DNA of 50,582 nt from Micrococcales bacterium (GCA_009777345.1 WRMB01000025.1:1-50582); one strand, 5' to 3'. Counted from the stretch's first letter, positions 7,060-16,360 are shown. The notes: a model not told the origin generated them from the letters alone. Made by a program: numbers and translations.

Positions 7060-9722
7060 GAGGTTCGGGAAAAGTCATGAGAGGTTCGGGAAAGGGGACG
7101 AGAGCTGTGAAGACGCGCACGGGACGCAGGACGAGAAAGAACGCGAGACGATTTGTGACCGGTCTGCTGCTCATCGGGCTCCTGAGCGCCGCCGTCCCGT
7201 CCGGGGCGGTCTCGGCCCAGGCCGCCGCCGCAGGGTTCAGCCAGACCAAGACCGTGACGCGGGAGATCATGGCCGAAGACGGCACCGTCACGGTCGACGA
7301 ACGGACGGTGACGGTGAGCGCTGATGTCACCGAGGACCTGCGGGGGCGTCAGGTGATGACCATACGCTGGAGCGGCGCCCGCCCGTCGAGCGGGATTCTC
7401 GGAAGCATCACGTCGCTGGATGCCTGGACCGCTACCGAGTACCCGGTGGTGGTGCTTCAGTGCCGGGGGGACGACAGCGCGTCCGAGCCAGCCGCGCGTA
7501 TCAGGCCAGAGACCTGCTGGACGTCCTACGGCGCTTCTGAACGTCGGCTCAGCGGCGTCGCGCTGGCCGGCACCGACTTCTACCGTCACGACAGGTATGC
7601 GACGGAGGCAGAGCGGGCGGCGTCGGTCCCTGCCGACGAGGACTGGACGAGGTTGTGCTCCGGCGAGTCCGAGGGCAGCGATGCTATGCCGAAGCGGATC
7701 ATCCCGTTCGTGGCGGCTGACGGGACGGAGTACTGGCGCTGCGGAGAAGAGGGCCAGGGTCGAGCGCCGGAGATGGGCGTCGACACGGCTCTCGGTCCGA
7801 ACGACACGGTTGCGTTCACCACGACCGCAGGTACCGGTGTCAGCTACTTCGAGGTGCGCACCGCGGCGGAGAATGCTTCGCTGGGCTGCTCGTCGGCCGT
7901 ACCTTGCGCCGTGGTGGTCGTTCCGATCATGGGTATCAGCTGTGACGCGTCCTTCGACGCACAGCCGCTGGCGGCCCAGCGGTGCAACCAGGAAGGTCTG
8001 CGCCCACCGGGGTCATCATTCTCCAACGAGCCCTATGCGGCGGCTGTGACCGCTCAGTACTGGGCTTCGGCGTCGAACTGGCGCAACCGCATCACCATCC
8101 CGGTGGCAGTCGCTCCGTCTGCCGCGATCTGTACCAGCACCGAGGGGCGACGCACGTTCCAGCTGTACGGTTCGGTGCTGATGTCGGGGGCGGCCGAGCA
8201 GTGGGCGCCGGCCTACTGCGACCGCCCGGACCGTTTTGTGCTGCGGATCAACGACCAGGTCGAGGCAACCGCGTTCAACAGTCTCGCGGCGGGATACGGT
8301 AACGGGGTGCTGGCTACCTATGCCGGCTCGTCGGCGGCTCCGCTGGGCTACGCCCCCGTGGGGCTCACCGGCTTTGCTGTCGGTTTTGTCATCGACATAC
8401 CAGGTGGTGGTGGCCAGCTGGGGCAGCTGAACCTCAACCCTCGGCTGCTGGCCAAGCTCCTCACCGCCTCGTACCGAGGTGCGAGCTTCAGTCCCGCGGC
8501 GGAGGACGAACGGCCTGATCTGGCGGGCAACCCAGGCTCGCTCCAGCTGGACCCGGAGTTTCGTGCGCTCAACCCTGACCTGGACGTGAGCGGCATATTT
8601 TACTGGGACAGCACGCAGCTCTCCTTCTCCCAGCTCATGGGCCTCTCCGTGCCGTCGGACCTGATGACCGCCCTGACCTCGTATATCGCCGCTGACCCTG
8701 AAGCGATGGCCTTCGTCAACGGTACTCCCGATCCATGGGGCATGCGGGTGAACCGTGCCTACGAGGGCATCTCGCTGCCCCAGGCGGACTGGCCGCTGGC
8801 CGACCCGTGGACGCAGCCGAACTCCACCGGGTGCGCTGCGGAGCAGCCGATCCCCTGGTTCAACAGGGTGCTCGCGCCGGTCTCCGACCCGCACCGGCTG
8901 GCCGACGACCTGCTCACCGCGCGCCCCGAGACGATCAACATGTACGACCGCATCCCGCACAGCGAGGTGTGCAGAGCCGACCGGTCTCCCCGGCAGAACC
9001 ATGGTGCACGGGCGATGCTGGCCCTGATCACCGTGGCCGACGCGAGGCGGTATGCGCTCCCGACGGCGTCGCTGCGCACGACCAGCGGCACCTATGTCGC
9101 TCCGACGGACACCTCGATCGCCGCTGCAGTCGAGCTCATGGTTTCGGGGGGCCCGGGTGAGCCGTTCGTCCCGGATGCCGATCGGCTCATCGCCTCGGCC
9201 ACGGCATACCCCGGGACCATGGTGGTGCACGCGGCCCTGCCGTTGAGCGGGGTGGAGCCGGACCAGGCAGCCGTTGCCGCCTCGTTCGTGCGGATCGCCA
9301 CCTCAGAGGGGCAGGTCCGAGGCACCAAGACGGGGCAGCTGGCGGAAGGCTACGTGCCGATCACGGCGACGGGTGCGACGGCATCGCTGTACGCCGCTGC
9401 CCAGACGGTGGCTGACGCGGTCGAGCGGCAGTCGGGGTCCGTGTCGGGTAGCGGAGCGCCGTCCGGAGCCGACAGTACTACCGGGCAGCCGACCGATCTG
9501 GTCGGCGCGGCGGAATCCCCGTCGGTCGGTGAAGCCGCGGAGCCGGAGGCGGTTCCCGGGCTCCCGGCCGAGGAAGCGGCCAGCCCGGTGGCTCCTCGTC
9601 GGGGTCTGACCCCGCAGGCCCTGCTCAACGCGCTGCGGGCCGCTATCCCGGCCGGGCTGGCGGTGACCGCCGCAGCCGCGGTCGGAGTTCCGACGCTGCG
9701 ACGTTTCCGGGTGGGACGGTGA
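7056..9722 (+). CDS. Large secreted PstS-fold-like membrane-anchored protein
   Basis: 888 aa with a signal-type segment at about residues 28-58 (FVTGLLLIGLLSAAVPSGAV) and a C-terminal transmembrane helix ending RRFRVGR. The N-terminal ~300 residues are an unrecognised extracytoplasmic domain with Cys residues (for example CGEEGQGR, GCSSAVPCAVVVVP). The middle and C-terminal parts resemble a periplasmic-binding fold, with GLTGFAVGFVID, LNLNPRLLAKLLTASY and a final TGAAAsly-type helix, but I do not see the SGSGT phosphate loop. The start is uncertain: GTG 7056 follows GGAGGGG, while ATG 7077 and GTG 7107 also lie in frame within a duplicated 21-bp unit. It sits between two PstS-like genes and overlaps both neighbours by four bases. 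A role as an accessory binding or scaffold protein is inferred. Confidence 0.65.
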   Translation: MRGSGKVMRGSGKGTRAVKTRTGRRTRKNARRFVTGLLLIGLLSAAVPSGAVSAQAAAAGFSQTKTVTREIMAEDGTVTVDERTVTVSADVTEDLRGRQVMTIRWSGARPSSGILGSITSLDAWTATEYPVVVLQCRGDDSASEPAARIRPETCWTSYGASERRLSGVALAGTDFYRHDRYATEAERAASVPADEDWTRLCSGESEGSDAMPKRIIPFVAADGTEYWRCGEEGQGRAPEMGVDTALGPNDTVAFTTTAGTGVSYFEVRTAAENASLGCSSAVPCAVVVVPIMGISCDASFDAQPLAAQRCNQEGLRPPGSSFSNEPYAAAVTAQYWASASNWRNRITIPVAVAPSAAICTSTEGRRTFQLYGSVLMSGAAEQWAPAYCDRPDRFVLRINDQVEATAFNSLAAGYGNGVLATYAGSSAAPLGYAPVGLTGFAVGFVIDIPGGGGQLGQLNLNPRLLAKLLTASYRGASFSPAAEDERPDLAGNPGSLQLDPEFRALNPDLDVSGIFYWDSTQLSFSQLMGLSVPSDLMTALTSYIAADPEAMAFVNGTPDPWGMRVNRAYEGISLPQADWPLADPWTQPNSTGCAAEQPIPWFNRVLAPVSDPHRLADDLLTARPETINMYDRIPHSEVCRADRSPRQNHGARAMLALITVADARRYALPTASLRTTSGTYVAPTDTSIAAAVELMVSGGPGEPFVPDADRLIASATAYPGTMVVHAALPLSGVEPDQAAVAASFVRIATSEGQVRGTKTGQLAEGYVPITATGATASLYAAAQTVADAVERQSGSVSGSGAPSGADSTTGQPTDLVGAAESPSVGEAAEPEAVPGLPAEEAASPVAPRRGLTPQALLNALRAAIPAGLAVTAAAAVGVPTLRRFRVGR

Positions 9723-10624
9723 CCGTGACGACCCGGCCCGCGGGTCCGGTGGCACCGCGGGCCGTGCGCCGTCGGTCGCCCGCGCCCCGTCGGCCCCGAC
9801 CACCGCTCCCGCCGCTGAGCGACCCCCGGCTGGTGGCCACTGTCGCGGTGGTGACGGTCGCGGTGCTGGCCGGGTGGTTCGTGCTGCAGACCGTCGCGCT
9901 CGGTGGGCTCACCCAGAGCCGCTCCCAGAACGTGCTGCACTCGGCGCTGCGTGAACAGCTGGAGGCGCAGACCGCCCCGACGGGCACCGTGGAGCCGGGC
10001 GATCCGGTGGCGCTGCTGACCATCCCGACGCTGGGCCTGGAGCAGGTGGTGGTCGAGGGGACCGCCTCGTCCGACCTCCAGGCCGGTCCGGGGCACCGGC
10101 GGGACACTCCTCTGCCCGGCCAGCGCGGAGCCAGTGTGCTGTACGGCAGGTCGCTCACCTGGGGTGCGCCGTTCCGCTCGGTGAGCACGCTGCTGCCGGG
10201 TGACGGTATCCAGGTCACCACCGCGCAGGGCGAGTTCGTGTACCGGGTCGAAGGAGTGCGCCGGGCGGGCGACCCGCTACCGGGAACGACGACGGCCCGT
10301 CTGACCCTCGTCACGACCGATGTGGACAGGTTCATGCCTTCCGGGGTGGTCTACGTCGACGCGGTGCTGCTGGGCGACCCGGTGGTCGGGACAGGCCGGG
10401 CGCTGGCCGTGCCGGAGTCGGAGAAGGCCCTCGGTACGGACCCCGGCGGTCTGCCTCTGCTGGCGGTGGGGCTCGGTGTGCTGCTCGCGACGGTGCTGGG
10501 CGTGGTCCGGCTGCACGGCACGCTCCCGGCCCGGGTGCTGTGGACCCTGGGCCTGCCGGTGGTGCTGGCCGGTCTGTGGCTGACCGGCACCCAGGCCGGC
10601 CAGCTGCTGCCGAACCTCTTCTGA
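9719..10624 (+). CDS. Sortase-fold membrane protein lacking catalytic residues
   Basis: 301 aa: cytoplasmic basic N-terminus, transmembrane helix at about 37-58, then a sortase (class E/F-like) domain from about 95 to 215 and two C-terminal helices (about 225-245 and 268-290). The sortase framework is clear: IPTLGLEQVVVEG, GPGH, LPGQRGASVLYG, WGAPF, LLPGD, FVYRVEGV and LTLVTTD. The catalytic His of the GH(R/Y)T motif is Arg144, the catalytic Cys after LTLVT is Thr200, and no Arg is found at the position expected after it. It is therefore probably not a transpeptidase; a binding or structural role is inferred. It overlaps the preceding gene by four bases and is 253 bp before pstS. Confidence 0.75.
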   Translation: MTVTTRPAGPVAPRAVRRRSPAPRRPRPPLPPLSDPRLVATVAVVTVAVLAGWFVLQTVALGGLTQSRSQNVLHSALREQLEAQTAPTGTVEPGDPVALLTIPTLGLEQVVVEGTASSDLQAGPGHRRDTPLPGQRGASVLYGRSLTWGAPFRSVSTLLPGDGIQVTTAQGEFVYRVEGVRRAGDPLPGTTTARLTLVTTDVDRFMPSGVVYVDAVLLGDPVVGTGRALAVPESEKALGTDPGGLPLLAVGLGVLLATVLGVVRLHGTLPARVLWTLGLPVVLAGLWLTGTQAGQLLPNLF

Positions 10625-10877
10625 GCCTCGTTCCGCCTGCTGCGCGCCACCAGGCGGCTGCGTCGCCGCTCCGCACCTGCTGTCCCCGCCCCGTGAGGCT
10701 CGCGGCGGCGCAGATCGGGCTGGGACGCGGCCAGCCCTGGGACGCGGCCAGCCCTAGGTCTCTCGCGGGTCGTCCGGCGTTCACTCGAGTTCGGTGGTGC
10801 ATTTACCCGGGTCGGGAAGGCTCTGGTGTGGGCCGAGTGGTTCGGCCCGGTTCGACCGATCTCAGGGAGGGATTCCC
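10625..10877 (+). promoter_or_regulatory. Intergenic region before pstS with tandem 17-bp repeat
   Basis: No gene is seen. A perfect 17-bp tandem duplication (TGGGACGCGGCCAGCCC at 10721-10737 and 10738-10754) is followed by GTTCACTCGA-GTTCGGTGGT (10779-10798), a weak 10-bp direct repeat faintly like a PHO box. The size of the gap suggests pstS and the downstream surface gene have their own promoter in addition to read-through from pstCA. Confidence 0.35.
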
Positions 10878-11906
10878 ATGAAGAAAGTCAAGCTCACCGT
10901 GACGGCGGCTGCCGCCGTTCTCATAGGCGGGATGCTGGCAGCGCCGGCTTCTGCCGACCCGGCCCCCCAGACGAAGGACTACGTCGGGGTGGGCTCGGAC
11001 ACCACCCAGATCGCGCTGAACGCCATCGCGGACGGCTATGCGGACCCCGACTTCGGGTTCTTCATCACCGGGTACAACGCCGGTGCGTCAGCCCGGGTGG
11101 CGTCCTTCGACGCCACCAACCCGCTGACCGGCGGGAAGGGTGCGACCGAGTTCATCCAGCCGAGGGTCGGCGTCAACAAGATCGTCCGTCCGGACGGCTC
11201 GGGCGCCGGCAAGGTCCTGCTGTACGGTGCCAGCAACAACAGCGCGATCAGCTTCGCCCGGTCGTCCTCGGCGCTGAACGCCAACGAGGTCGCCGGTTCG
11301 CTGGTGGCCTACCCGTTCGCGGTGGACGAGGTCGCGGCCGCTGTAGCACCGGGCAGCAGCTACGCCCCGGCGGGGCTGACTCCCCAGCAGCTGGTGGGGA
11401 TCTACGAAGGCACCATCACCAACTGGAGCCAGGTGGGCGGCGCGAACGTCGCCATCGTCCCGCTGCTTCCGCAGAGCGGCTCGGGTACCCGGACCTTCTT
11501 CCTCGACCAGCTCGCGTTGGCCAAGGGCTCTGCTGTCAACGTGTCGTCGTCGGTGATCAGCGACGACATCCAGGAGCACGACCCTTCGGTCTTCGTGGGG
11601 CGCAACGGTGCGGTAGTGCCGTTCTCGGTCGGCCGCGCCGACCTGGCTCCGGGTTCGGTGAAGTTGGCCAACGTCGGGGCTGGTGCGTTCGACGCCAAGC
11701 GCGGTGTGTACAACGTCGTGCGTGGCTCCCAGGCCAACCAGGCCTGGGCCACCAGCCTCTTCGGGTCCAACGGCTACCTGTGCTCCTCGGCGGCGAAGGA
11801 CGCCATCGCGGCGGGTGGCCTGACCCAGCTCGCCAGTCCCGGTACCGGTGAGTGCGGCGTGCCGTACACCACCACCGCTGGCGTGACCAACTTCGCGACC
11901 AGCTGA
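10878..11906 (+). CDS. pstS: Phosphate-binding protein PstS (soluble, secreted)
   Basis: 342 aa with a Sec signal peptide (ends about ASA-DPAPQ) and no lipobox or C-terminal anchor, so it should be released or wall-associated. Substrate-binding domain motifs include DYVGVGSDTTQIALNAIADGY, SISFARSS-type AISFARSSS, GLTPQQLVGIYEGTITNWSQVGG and the phosphate-loop SGSGTRTFF. ATG 10878 follows a strong GGGAGGG site; the longer open frame from 10794 is not used. It is the third PstS-like protein of the locus and the only simple soluble one. Family members feed phosphate to PstCAB. Confidence 0.85.
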   Translation: MKKVKLTVTAAAAVLIGGMLAAPASADPAPQTKDYVGVGSDTTQIALNAIADGYADPDFGFFITGYNAGASARVASFDATNPLTGGKGATEFIQPRVGVNKIVRPDGSGAGKVLLYGASNNSAISFARSSSALNANEVAGSLVAYPFAVDEVAAAVAPGSSYAPAGLTPQQLVGIYEGTITNWSQVGGANVAIVPLLPQSGSGTRTFFLDQLALAKGSAVNVSSSVISDDIQEHDPSVFVGRNGAVVPFSVGRADLAPGSVKLANVGAGAFDAKRGVYNVVRGSQANQAWATSLFGSNGYLCSSAAKDAIAAGGLTQLASPGTGECGVPYTTTAGVTNFATS

Positions 11907-11936
11907 TCCACGCAAGACAAACCAGAGAGGAAACCT

Positions 11937-13640
11937 GTGATGCGTACCATGCGCACGGTCGCCAGCGTGGCGGCCACGACGATGATCCTGGCCGGGCTGG
12001 GTGTGGTCGGTGCCACATCCGCCGCGGCGGTCGACGACGGCGAGCTCCTGCCGGGCGACGTCTTCTTCCTCGCCAACGGGGCGCTCCTGTCCTCGGCGGT
12101 GCCTGGAGACCAGGTGACAGGCGGCACGTACCTGCCGCAGCGCCCGTTCACCACGGTGACGGCCACCGGTGAGTGCCCCGCAGGCTCGGTGCAGGCCCAG
12201 GTCTACACCCGGCTGCGCAACACCCAGCCTGAGGACTTCTGGGACGAGGTCCCGATGGGGCCGACCCGGCCGTACGTCTTAGACGCCCAGGGGAACGTCT
12301 ACGTCGCCGCTGCGTTCGACAACTTCAACCTGGCGATGATCCAGAACCACCTGGGTAGTACGACCCAGGACCTGCCGGTGGCCATCGTCTGCAAGGACAA
12401 CATGGGCGTGCCGCTGGGGCACTTCCAGACCGAGGTGACCCTGGTGCCCGGTGCCGACGGCTCCTGGTCCCAGGTCAACGCTCCGTCGCTGCCCAAGCAG
12501 GCTGTCGCCATGGGTGCCCTCGAGGGTGTCCCGGCGTCGGTCGAGCAGGGTGAGACCCTCACGGTGACCGTGCCCCTGACGGTGCCCGGCTCCGACGACC
12601 CCACGGGTACCGTCAGCATCGAGGTGGACGGCGTCGCCGTCGGCTCCGGTCCGGTGGCCTACAACGCGGGCGCGTCCCGCTGGGAGGCTGTCGTCACCAC
12701 CTCGGCCATCACTGAGGTCGGCACCCGAGCCGTGACGGCCGTCTACAGTGGTGACGCTGTCTACGGTGCGGCCACCTCGGCCCCGGCCTCGCTCGAGGTG
12801 ACCGCGGTCGCCCCGCGCGTGACCACGATGTCGAACTTCACGGTCGACCCGATCGACGGTGCGGCTTTCTCCACGCTCGTCACCCTGAGCGTCGAGGTCT
12901 CCGCCGACCAGGGTTCCCCGGTCGGCAAGGTCGAGTTCTACGACGACGACGTCAAGATCGGCGAGGTTACCACGCCGGTCGGCGGCGTGTGGTCGTTGAC
13001 GAAGAACGGGTTCGCCGCTGGTGACCACGTGTTCTCCGCCAAGTTCGTGGGTACCGCTCCGTACCTGAGCTGCGAAGCCGACAACCAGATCACGGCTCGC
13101 TACGAGCTCGAAGGTTCCGTCGACGAGCAGACCATCACGGTCGACATCCCGTCCGGCTCGATCACCATCACCACCCCGTACACCCCGGACAACCCGCTGC
13201 ACCTGGGTACCGCGGTGCTCGACCCGTCCACGTCGACCTACTACGCCAGCGCCGGGTTCGGCAACGAGAGCGACCCGACGGCGTTCGACTTCGACGGCAT
13301 CAAGGTCACCGACACCCGCGCCGGGAACCTGGGCTTCACCGCCAAGGTCCAGTCCGGTGACTTCTCCAACGGCACGGACTCCTTCGGTGGCGTCCACGCC
13401 GGTCTGTGGGACCTGTACACCGTCCAGGTGCCGGGTAACGCCCTCCTGGCCACCGACGTGACCACCTACGACAACCAGCCCATGGCCCCGGGTCTGGGTG
13501 CGGCGCAGGTGTTCGCGACCTACCCGAGCGGTCTGGCCAACGGCACCGCTCAGATGTACGGCACCTTCGGTGTCGCCGGCGTCCCGTCGTCGGTCTCGAT
13601 GGGTACGTACACCGCGACGGTGGTCTTCACCGCGCTGTGA
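11937..13640 (+). CDS. Secreted Ig-like surface protein with WxL-like C-terminus
   Basis: 567 aa. A signal peptide (ends about SAAAVDDG) is followed by a ~165-residue N-terminal domain almost identical to that of the protein at 14996 (shared QAQVYTRLR, QPEDFWDEVPMG, FDNFNLAMIQNHLG, KDNMGVPLGHFQTEV). Two Ig-like repeats of the Big_3_5 type (about residues 190-385) follow. The C-terminal region (about 395-567) has KVTDTRAGNLGFTAKVQSGDF and ends GTYTATVVFTAL, the layout of a WxL wall-binding domain with the Trp residues replaced by Phe. No transmembrane anchor or LPxTG is present, so non-covalent wall attachment is likely. Start is GTG 11937 or ATG 11940, after AGAGAGG. It is 30 bp after pstS and ends before a strong hairpin. 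Confidence 0.7.
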   Translation: MMRTMRTVASVAATTMILAGLGVVGATSAAAVDDGELLPGDVFFLANGALLSSAVPGDQVTGGTYLPQRPFTTVTATGECPAGSVQAQVYTRLRNTQPEDFWDEVPMGPTRPYVLDAQGNVYVAAAFDNFNLAMIQNHLGSTTQDLPVAIVCKDNMGVPLGHFQTEVTLVPGADGSWSQVNAPSLPKQAVAMGALEGVPASVEQGETLTVTVPLTVPGSDDPTGTVSIEVDGVAVGSGPVAYNAGASRWEAVVTTSAITEVGTRAVTAVYSGDAVYGAATSAPASLEVTAVAPRVTTMSNFTVDPIDGAAFSTLVTLSVEVSADQGSPVGKVEFYDDDVKIGEVTTPVGGVWSLTKNGFAAGDHVFSAKFVGTAPYLSCEADNQITARYELEGSVDEQTITVDIPSGSITITTPYTPDNPLHLGTAVLDPSTSTYYASAGFGNESDPTAFDFDGIKVTDTRAGNLGFTAKVQSGDFSNGTDSFGGVHAGLWDLYTVQVPGNALLATDVTTYDNQPMAPGLGAAQVFATYPSGLANGTAQMYGTFGVAGVPSSVSMGTYTATVVFTAL

Positions 13641-13720
13641 CGCCGCGGGGACTCCCCGGCCCGGTTGACAGCAGCCGCAGCACCGGCTGACCAGGCCTGA
13701 CCGGGGGTCGGAGCCCGTGG

Positions 13721-13750
13721 GAGGGCGGGGTGCGCACGCACCCCGCCCTC
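13721..13750 (+). terminator. Strong GC-rich hairpin terminator
   Basis: A 14-bp perfect stem (GAGGGCGGGGTGCG pairing with CGCACCCCGCCCTC) has only two bases between the arms and is followed by TTGG. It lies about 80 bp after the first WxL-like gene and 110 bp before the DUF916 gene, so it probably separates the pstCA-pstS-surface transcript from the DUF916-WxL-DUF916-pstB transcript. Confidence 0.75.
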
Positions 13751-13862
13751 TTGGCGTGCCCGCCCGCGGCCGGTCGTCCTGCGGTCACCGCCCGGTCGGC
13801 TGGCGTTCGCCCGGCTGCGGCAGTCTCGCCGCGTCGCACGGATCGAGACATCGGAGAACCCC

Positions 13863-14924
13863 ATGGTCGTGCACCGTCGTCGCCGGGTCGTCCTCGCCGC
13901 GTTCGTGGCGCTGCTGGTCAGTCTCGGGCCGTCCCATGCCGTGACCGCCCCGGACGGGGGTGACGACGACCAGCCGACCCTCGCGACGTTCGGCATCGCC
14001 CCGGCCCAGGCCACCGTGGCCGATCCCAGGTCTTTCGTCACCATCGGCGCCTCGCCCGGGGCGACCATCAACGAGAACGTCGCGATCCTCAACCAGTCGG
14101 ACTTCCCCCTGCCGCTGGCGGTGTACGCCTCGGAGGCGGTCAACGACAAGAAGGACGGCTCGCTGACCCTGGCCAACCGGGACGAGCTGGTCGACGCCGG
14201 TACCTGGGTGACCCTGGAGGTGGACAGCGTGGAGGTGCCCGCGCAGTCACCGCAGACAGGTATCGGGAAGGTCATCGTCCCGTTCACCCTGCACATCCCG
14301 GACGATGCCGAGCCCGGCGACCACGTGGCAGCGGTGGTCGCCTCGCTGACCAGCACCGGCGAGGGCGCCGACGGCACGCCCGACCTGGAGCTGGAGCAGC
14401 GGGTCGGGCTGCGGGTCTACGTCACCGTGGCCGGTCCGACCAAACCCGGCCTCACAGTCACCGACCTGCACACGACCTACGACCCGGGACCGGTCTGGGG
14501 TCTGCTCGGCCAGGGCCGCACCACCGTGACCTACACCGTGCGGAACACGGGCAACGTCCGCCTGCGGGTCGAGCCCGGTACCAAGGTCGCCGGTCCCTTC
14601 GGTCTGCTGCCGGCCACAGCCGACGGCGCCCCGGTCGCCGAGCTGCTGCCCCGCGGCGAGGTGGAGCAGACGGTCGTCGTCGACGGTGTCTGGCCGCTGG
14701 TGCGCTCCACGGTGACGGTGACGGCCGTACCGGGTACGGCGCCGGACGGCGCCCCGGTCACGCTGGACCCGGTCGTGGTGTCCCAGGGCCTGTGGACCGT
14801 GCCGTGGCTCTGGCTGCTGGTGCTGCTGGTGGTGGTCGTGGTGCTGACCCGCCGTCGGCTCGTCGCGCTGGGCCGTCGGGTCGCGCGGCAGGTGCGGGCC
14901 GGTCGTCCCCCGGCCACGCGGTAG
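13863..14924 (+). CDS. DUF916-like (WxL-interacting type) membrane protein
   Basis: 353 aa: signal peptide, extracytoplasmic beta-sandwich region, one transmembrane helix near residues 313-331 (LWLLVLLVVVVVLTRRR) and a short basic cytoplasmic tail. The N-terminal domain (FGIAPAQATVADPRSFVTI, GATINENVAILNQSDFPLPL, GTWVTLEV, VPAQSPQTGIGKVIVPFTLHIPDDAEPGDH) matches the DUF916/WxL-interacting-protein pattern, in which an N-terminal domain contacts peptidoglycan and a second domain contacts WxL proteins. The second domain here includes TVTYTVRNTGNVRLRVEP. It is followed 71 bp later by a WxL-like gene, which supports partnership. Confidence 0.7.
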   Translation: MVVHRRRRVVLAAFVALLVSLGPSHAVTAPDGGDDDQPTLATFGIAPAQATVADPRSFVTIGASPGATINENVAILNQSDFPLPLAVYASEAVNDKKDGSLTLANRDELVDAGTWVTLEVDSVEVPAQSPQTGIGKVIVPFTLHIPDDAEPGDHVAAVVASLTSTGEGADGTPDLELEQRVGLRVYVTVAGPTKPGLTVTDLHTTYDPGPVWGLLGQGRTTVTYTVRNTGNVRLRVEPGTKVAGPFGLLPATADGAPVAELLPRGEVEQTVVVDGVWPLVRSTVTVTAVPGTAPDGAPVTLDPVVVSQGLWTVPWLWLLVLLVVVVVLTRRRLVALGRRVARQVRAGRPPATR

Positions 14925-14995
14925 CGACCGGCTGTTCACCCAGACCAGACAGGCTGGGACCGCAACAGACCTCACGAGAAGGTGGGAGACAGACG

Positions 14996-16360
14996 ATGCG
15001 CAGGAACAGGACGATCGCCAGCATGCTGGCCGCGGTCGTGACACTGGGTGGGCTGGGGGTGGTCGGTGCGACCTCCGCCGCGGCGGTCGACGACGGCCCG
15101 CGCCAGTCCGGGAGCGTGTACTTCCTGAACAACCAGAAGAACCTGGCCACGGCGTCGGCCGCGGACCAGGTGACGGGCGGCTCGTTCGAGGGCCGGGCGT
15201 TCACCTCGGTCGCTGTCGACGGCAAGTGCCCAGCCGGTACCGTGCAGGCCCAGGTCTACACCCGGCTGCGCACCACCCAGCCCGAGGACTTCTGGGACGA
15301 AGTCCCCATGGGAGGGACCAGGCCGTACGCCGAAGATGCCCAGGGCAACGCCTATGTCGTCACCGCCTTCGACAACTTCAACCTGGCGATGATCCAGAAC
15401 CACCTGGGCGGTACTACCCAGGACCTGCCGGTGGCGTTCGTCTGCAAGGACAACATGGGCGTGCCGCTGGGGCACTTCCAGACCGAGGTGACTGTCGGGG
15501 CCGGGGCCAGCGGCACCTGGTCGCAGATCAACCCCACGCTCATCACCGGCGGCGGGCAGCAGGCGGCCGATACCACCCTGACGCTCTCGGGGGTGGCAGC
15601 CGGTGCGAACCTGGCCCTCACCGCGGCGGTGAACCCCGAGTCGGCTGCGGGTACGGTGACCTTCGCCGAAGGGGCGGTCCAGCTCGGCACCGAGACCGTC
15701 GTCGGCGGCAGGGCGACGCTGACCGTCGTCGCCCCGACCGACGGTGACCACACCTACACCGCGACCTTCACCCCGTCGGACCCCAGCGAGTTCAACGGCT
15801 CCGCGATCCAGGCCACGTTCAGCGTCGCCGTGCAGCCGGACGGTTCGATCGTCGTCACCCTGGTGGTCCCCGGCGGTGAGACGGGCGAGCCCGGCACGGT
15901 CACGCTGACGGTGCCCGAGGCGGTGCGCATCGCGCTGATCGGCGAGCGCACCGCGGGCAACCACCGGGTCACCGCGACCGGTGACCTGCCGGAGATCATG
16001 GTGACCGACACCCGCCGTTCCGACCTGCTCACCGCGTGGCAGGTCAACGTGCAGGCCACGGACTTCACCAACGGCTCGGCCACCATCGCCGCGAAGTACC
16101 TCGGCCTGGTGCCTGCCGAACCGTCCACGACCCCCCTGGTCGGCCCGCCGACGAACGTCCGCCGGGGTGCCACGGTCGTCTCGGCGATGGACGAGTCCAC
16201 CAGTGCCGGGATGTCCCAGAACCAGCCCCTCGGCACCGTAGAGACCCCCGGCCAGGGCACCACGACCCTGGGCGGCGTCCTGAACCTGGCTGTGCCAGGC
16301 GCGTCAGCCGCGGAGGGGACCTACTCCTCCGTCCTTACGGTCACCCTCGTCAACGGCTGA
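14996..16360 (+). CDS. Secreted WxL-like surface protein, paralogue of 11937
   Basis: 454 aa. It has a signal peptide, the same ~165-residue N-terminal domain as the protein at 11937, one Ig-like repeat (about 190-285, TLTLSGVAAGANLALTAAV), and a C-terminal WxL-like domain. Here the first motif is better kept (MVTDTRRSDLLTAWQVNVQA, a W-x-V), and the protein ends GTYSSVLTVTLVNG. ATG 14996 is chosen because it starts the signal peptide; the longer frame from 14792 runs through the previous gene. It is flanked on both sides by DUF916-like genes, the expected wall partners. No anchor helix is present. Confidence 0.7.
   Translation: MRRNRTIASMLAAVVTLGGLGVVGATSAAAVDDGPRQSGSVYFLNNQKNLATASAADQVTGGSFEGRAFTSVAVDGKCPAGTVQAQVYTRLRTTQPEDFWDEVPMGGTRPYAEDAQGNAYVVTAFDNFNLAMIQNHLGGTTQDLPVAFVCKDNMGVPLGHFQTEVTVGAGASGTWSQINPTLITGGGQQAADTTLTLSGVAAGANLALTAAVNPESAAGTVTFAEGAVQLGTETVVGGRATLTVVAPTDGDHTYTATFTPSDPSEFNGSAIQATFSVAVQPDGSIVVTLVVPGGETGEPGTVTLTVPEAVRIALIGERTAGNHRVTATGDLPEIMVTDTRRSDLLTAWQVNVQATDFTNGSATIAAKYLGLVPAEPSTTPLVGPPTNVRRGATVVSAMDESTSAGMSQNQPLGTVETPGQGTTTLGGVLNLAVPGASAAEGTYSSVLTVTLVNG

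Noticed and set aside
9719..10624. Active class E sortase
   Set aside because: Overall fold fits, but the Cys, His and Arg positions are Thr, Arg and non-Arg, and nearby secreted proteins lack LPxTG/LAxTG signals.
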